Assembly (NCBI GenBank): GCA_905193995.1
Contig: CAJJQT010000050.1
Coordinates: 1-9,621, forward strand
DNA length: 9,621 nt
Reading direction: 5' to 3'
From: an uncultured Porphyromonadaceae bacterium
GTDB lineage: Bacteria; Bacteroidota; Bacteroidia; Bacteroidales; Muribaculaceae
Positions 8,901 to 9,621 of the stretch are shown here, piece by piece. The notes under the pieces are model-generated. The model saw nothing but the letters and a program-made list of their open reading frames with translations, did no database searches and was not told the DNA's origin. The position numbers and the translations under genes are program-made. Each line of letters starts with the position of its first letter. Position 1 is the first letter of the stretch.

Positions 8901-9536
8901 GGTCAGGTCGCTGCCGTTGCCCACTTCCACGGTCATGGGCTTCATGCCCACGTACGAGATCTCGAGCTTCGACTGCGGCGTGAAGTTGCCCGTGAGCGTG
9001 AAGCGGCCGTCGATATCGGTAGCCACACCCGTGCGCTGGCCCTTGACGCGGACGCTGGCGCCGATGGCCGGCTCACCCTCGCTGTCGAGCACCGTGCCCG
9101 TCACGGTCGTCAGGCCGCTCTGCGAGGTCTCGGAGTCGGCGCCGGCGTTGCGGCCGCCGCCCAGGCGGTTCTTCGACAGCACGATGTTCGTGCCCTCAAA
9201 GGCATAATATATGTCCTTGCCGGCAAGCACCTTGTCGAGCACCGTACGCACGGATTCATCCGTGGCGCTGACGCTCACCTTCACCCTGGTGTCGACGTTG
9301 TTGTTCACCACGAACAGATAGCCCGTCTGGCCTTCGATCTGGTCAAGGACGGTCTTCAGGGGCTGCTGGCTGACTGACAGAGTCACTTTTTCTGATTTCA
9401 CCTTCACCGACGGTGACGGCTCGGCCCAAACGCCTGCAGTCGAGGCCGCTATCAGCAGCAACGCCAGCATCAGGCTTCTCATCAGAGTCTTGGCTGTGTG
9501 CGAGGACACTCTACAGTCCTCTCGTTTTGGATTCAT
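5934..9536 (-). CDS. SusC/RagA-family TonB-dependent outer membrane transporter with STN domain
   Basis: With the ATG at 9536 the protein has 1200 residues, normal for an STN-containing SusC homologue. An upstream in-frame ATG at 9611 would add 25 residues translated through two GC hairpins and is less likely; an ATG at 9482, just before the hydrophobic core, is an alternative. The signal peptide ends near residue 38 (GVWA before EPS). In order follow: an STN domain (about 49-121, with TVLDQIEGQTGYLFVVNNN); a carboxypeptidase-regulatory-like domain (about 144-215, GTVLDSEGEPAIGASVRVKG); a segment with VVAVGYGTQKR at about 225; the plug (about 230-350), with SVLKDAASASIYGIKGAFGV forming the SusC signature; and a long beta-barrel ending in FGLQVTF, with a terminal Phe as expected for outer membrane barrels. 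It imports substrates captured by the SusD partner using TonB-ExbBD energy. The STN domain suggests control through an anti-sigma/ECF-sigma pair, not seen in this window. Confidence 0.97.
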   Translation of the reverse strand: MNPKREDCRVSSHTAKTLMRSLMLALLLIAASTAGVWAEPSPSVKVKSEKVTLSVSQQPLKTVLDQIEGQTGYLFVVNNNVDTRVKVSVSATDESVRTVLDKVLAGKDIYYAFEGTNIVLSKNRLGGGRNAGADSETSQSGLTTVTGTVLDSEGEPAIGASVRVKGQRTGVATDIDGRFTLTGNFTPQSKLEISYVGMKPMTVEVGNGSDLTVRMSSDTELLQEVVAVGYGTQKRVNLTGAVSTVNVGRQLDGRPITNVTSGLQGAVPGLNVTSANGRPGNNATMQIRGVIGSIQGSTNPLILVDNVEVNDLSVVNPDDIESISVLKDAASASIYGIKGAFGVVLITTKNAKIGERFTVSYSDNFAWKKPTVKPELAIGSEGATLALLGAERSKGVSSVTNDINMYWDWNTIDRMKEWERVYGGYNLSPELVYGRDYERLNGNLQFYRSWDPYDMMTRNSSFMQTHNFGINGSSGKTSYNVGLGYMGNTGMMKVNNDKQERFNVSFGTRTQLNSWFEFHTKLMYTRTNTENPYEFNSNYDQFYYLYRWPATFPYGTINGEPLHNSISERAQANMNKVRNNWMRVNLGTTINLYKNLTLEADYTFTHVNRYTETNGGEAKGYDFWSLNDFVYKTWTTPANNVSRKASAFSDYHVFNALLRYKWSNDRIGNIGAFVGTNIESYNDYGQTGSKLDLVLSDRPEISLGTGEMQATSYNNKNTLTGFFARVNYDYDGRYLLEANLRYDGSSRFPRGKHWGFFPSFSAGWIVSNEKFMEGLNPVWSFFKIRGSWGKIGSQQVSNSMFVPVMSLVESGWIIGENGVYSFNMPKALAYGFTWEKVATTDLGVDLRFLNNRLGVTFDWFSRKTTDLINTGASLPSTFGQAAPMTNYGHLTTRGWELAVDYNHIFPFGLSMTVTANISDATGKFDNVDPNERRCDYRYNGKTYGEIWGYETDRLFTADDFTYDESGRITGYAEGVASQQYLVDQYGQTSFEFLPGDVKYKDLNGDGQIDDGRTNGVPTIDNHGDMKVIGNTTPRYQYGVRLDLQYKGFDLGVFFQGVGKRDLWGTGQLVIPGWHYGEAYYQHHMDYWTEENTDAFYPRPWALNYQSANPNFRKQSRYLLNMAYCRWKNLTFGYTLPEKLTRKIMISRLRVYASFENLVTWDHLGGVPIDPETRTATGDGGYIGRSYPFSKEYSFGLQVTF

Positions 9537-9621
9537 AAATTGCAATGCTTTTCGATTAATGATTGATTCGGTTTGTGTCGCCGGGAATCCGCTTCCCGTT
9601 GCCGCGCTCACTGCGCGGACT
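9537..9621 (-). promoter_or_regulatory. 5' leader of the susC-like operon
   Basis: This is the only upstream sequence visible for the operon. Read on the minus strand it carries two GC hairpins, then an A/T-rich stretch of about 45 bases (9537-9580) leading to the ATG, with GCATTGCAATTT directly before it. No Shine-Dalgarno sequence is present, as is usual in this phylum. I see no convincing TAnnTTTG box, so the promoter probably lies beyond the right edge or is of an ECF-sigma type that I cannot recognise. Confidence 0.4.
9582..9618. repeat. Two adjacent GC-rich hairpins upstream of the susC-like gene
   Basis: CGGGAA (9582-9587) pairs perfectly with TTCCCG (9593-9598) around a 5-nt loop, and CCGCGC (9602-9607) pairs perfectly with GCGCGG (9613-9618) around a 5-nt loop. 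Only three bases separate the two stems. Neither is followed by a T-run in the visible sequence. They could be the terminator region of a gene to the right of the window, or structure in the 5' untranslated leader of the operon. Confidence 0.5.

Noticed and set aside
7581..9377. 598-codon plus-strand open frame opposite the N-terminal part of the SusC-like gene
   Set aside because: It is antisense to the STN, regulatory-like, plug and first barrel regions, all clearly conserved. The predicted product is low-complexity and has no domain or export signal.
9537..9611. Start of the susC-like gene at the upstream ATG at 9611
   Set aside because: The extra 25 residues would be encoded across two GC hairpins and would place the hydrophobic signal core too far from the N-terminus. 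The ATG at 9536 has an A/T-rich leader and gives a normal basic n-region.

Overview
The window looks like a piece of a polysaccharide-utilisation-type (Sus-like) locus from a Bacteroidota bacterium. The evidence is a SusC-family TonB-dependent transporter directly followed by a SusD-family lipoprotein, a pairing specific to that phylum, together with start sites that have A/T-rich leaders and no Shine-Dalgarno sequence. The DNA is GC-rich for the phylum, with heavily G/C-ending codons. That suggests a high-GC Bacteroidales lineage such as Alistipes or a relative, but this is an inference from composition only.

All genes read right to left on the minus strand. In transcription order they are: a short leader with two GC-rich hairpins (9537-9621); the SusC-like transporter with an N-terminal STN domain (9536-5934); the SusD-like surface lipoprotein (5912-4206); a two-part lipoprotein with N-terminal Ig-like repeats and a probable beta-propeller C-terminus (4188-2512); a 187-bp intergenic region with a long imperfect inverted repeat (2511-2325); and an exported multidomain N-acetylmuramoyl-L-alanine amidase that runs off the left edge of the window (2324-1). 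The first three genes are separated by only 21 and 17 bp and are almost certainly one operon. The amidase may share that transcript or be controlled separately through the inverted-repeat leader.

How the parts could work together: the amidase cuts the bond between MurNAc and the stem peptide of peptidoglycan. The two surface lipoproteins bind the products, and the SusC/SusD pair imports them across the outer membrane using TonB energy. No glycoside hydrolase, polysaccharide lyase or sulfatase is visible, and the only enzyme is a peptidoglycan amidase. The most interesting reading is therefore a Sus-like system for harvesting peptidoglycan fragments rather than a classical glycan-degrading locus. 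This is an inference from gene content. Enzymes for another substrate could lie just outside the window.

The plus strand has several long open frames (up to about 600 codons), but all lie antisense to convincing minus-strand genes and are best explained by GC-rich codon use. I see no tRNA, rRNA, CRISPR array, insertion sequence or phage gene.
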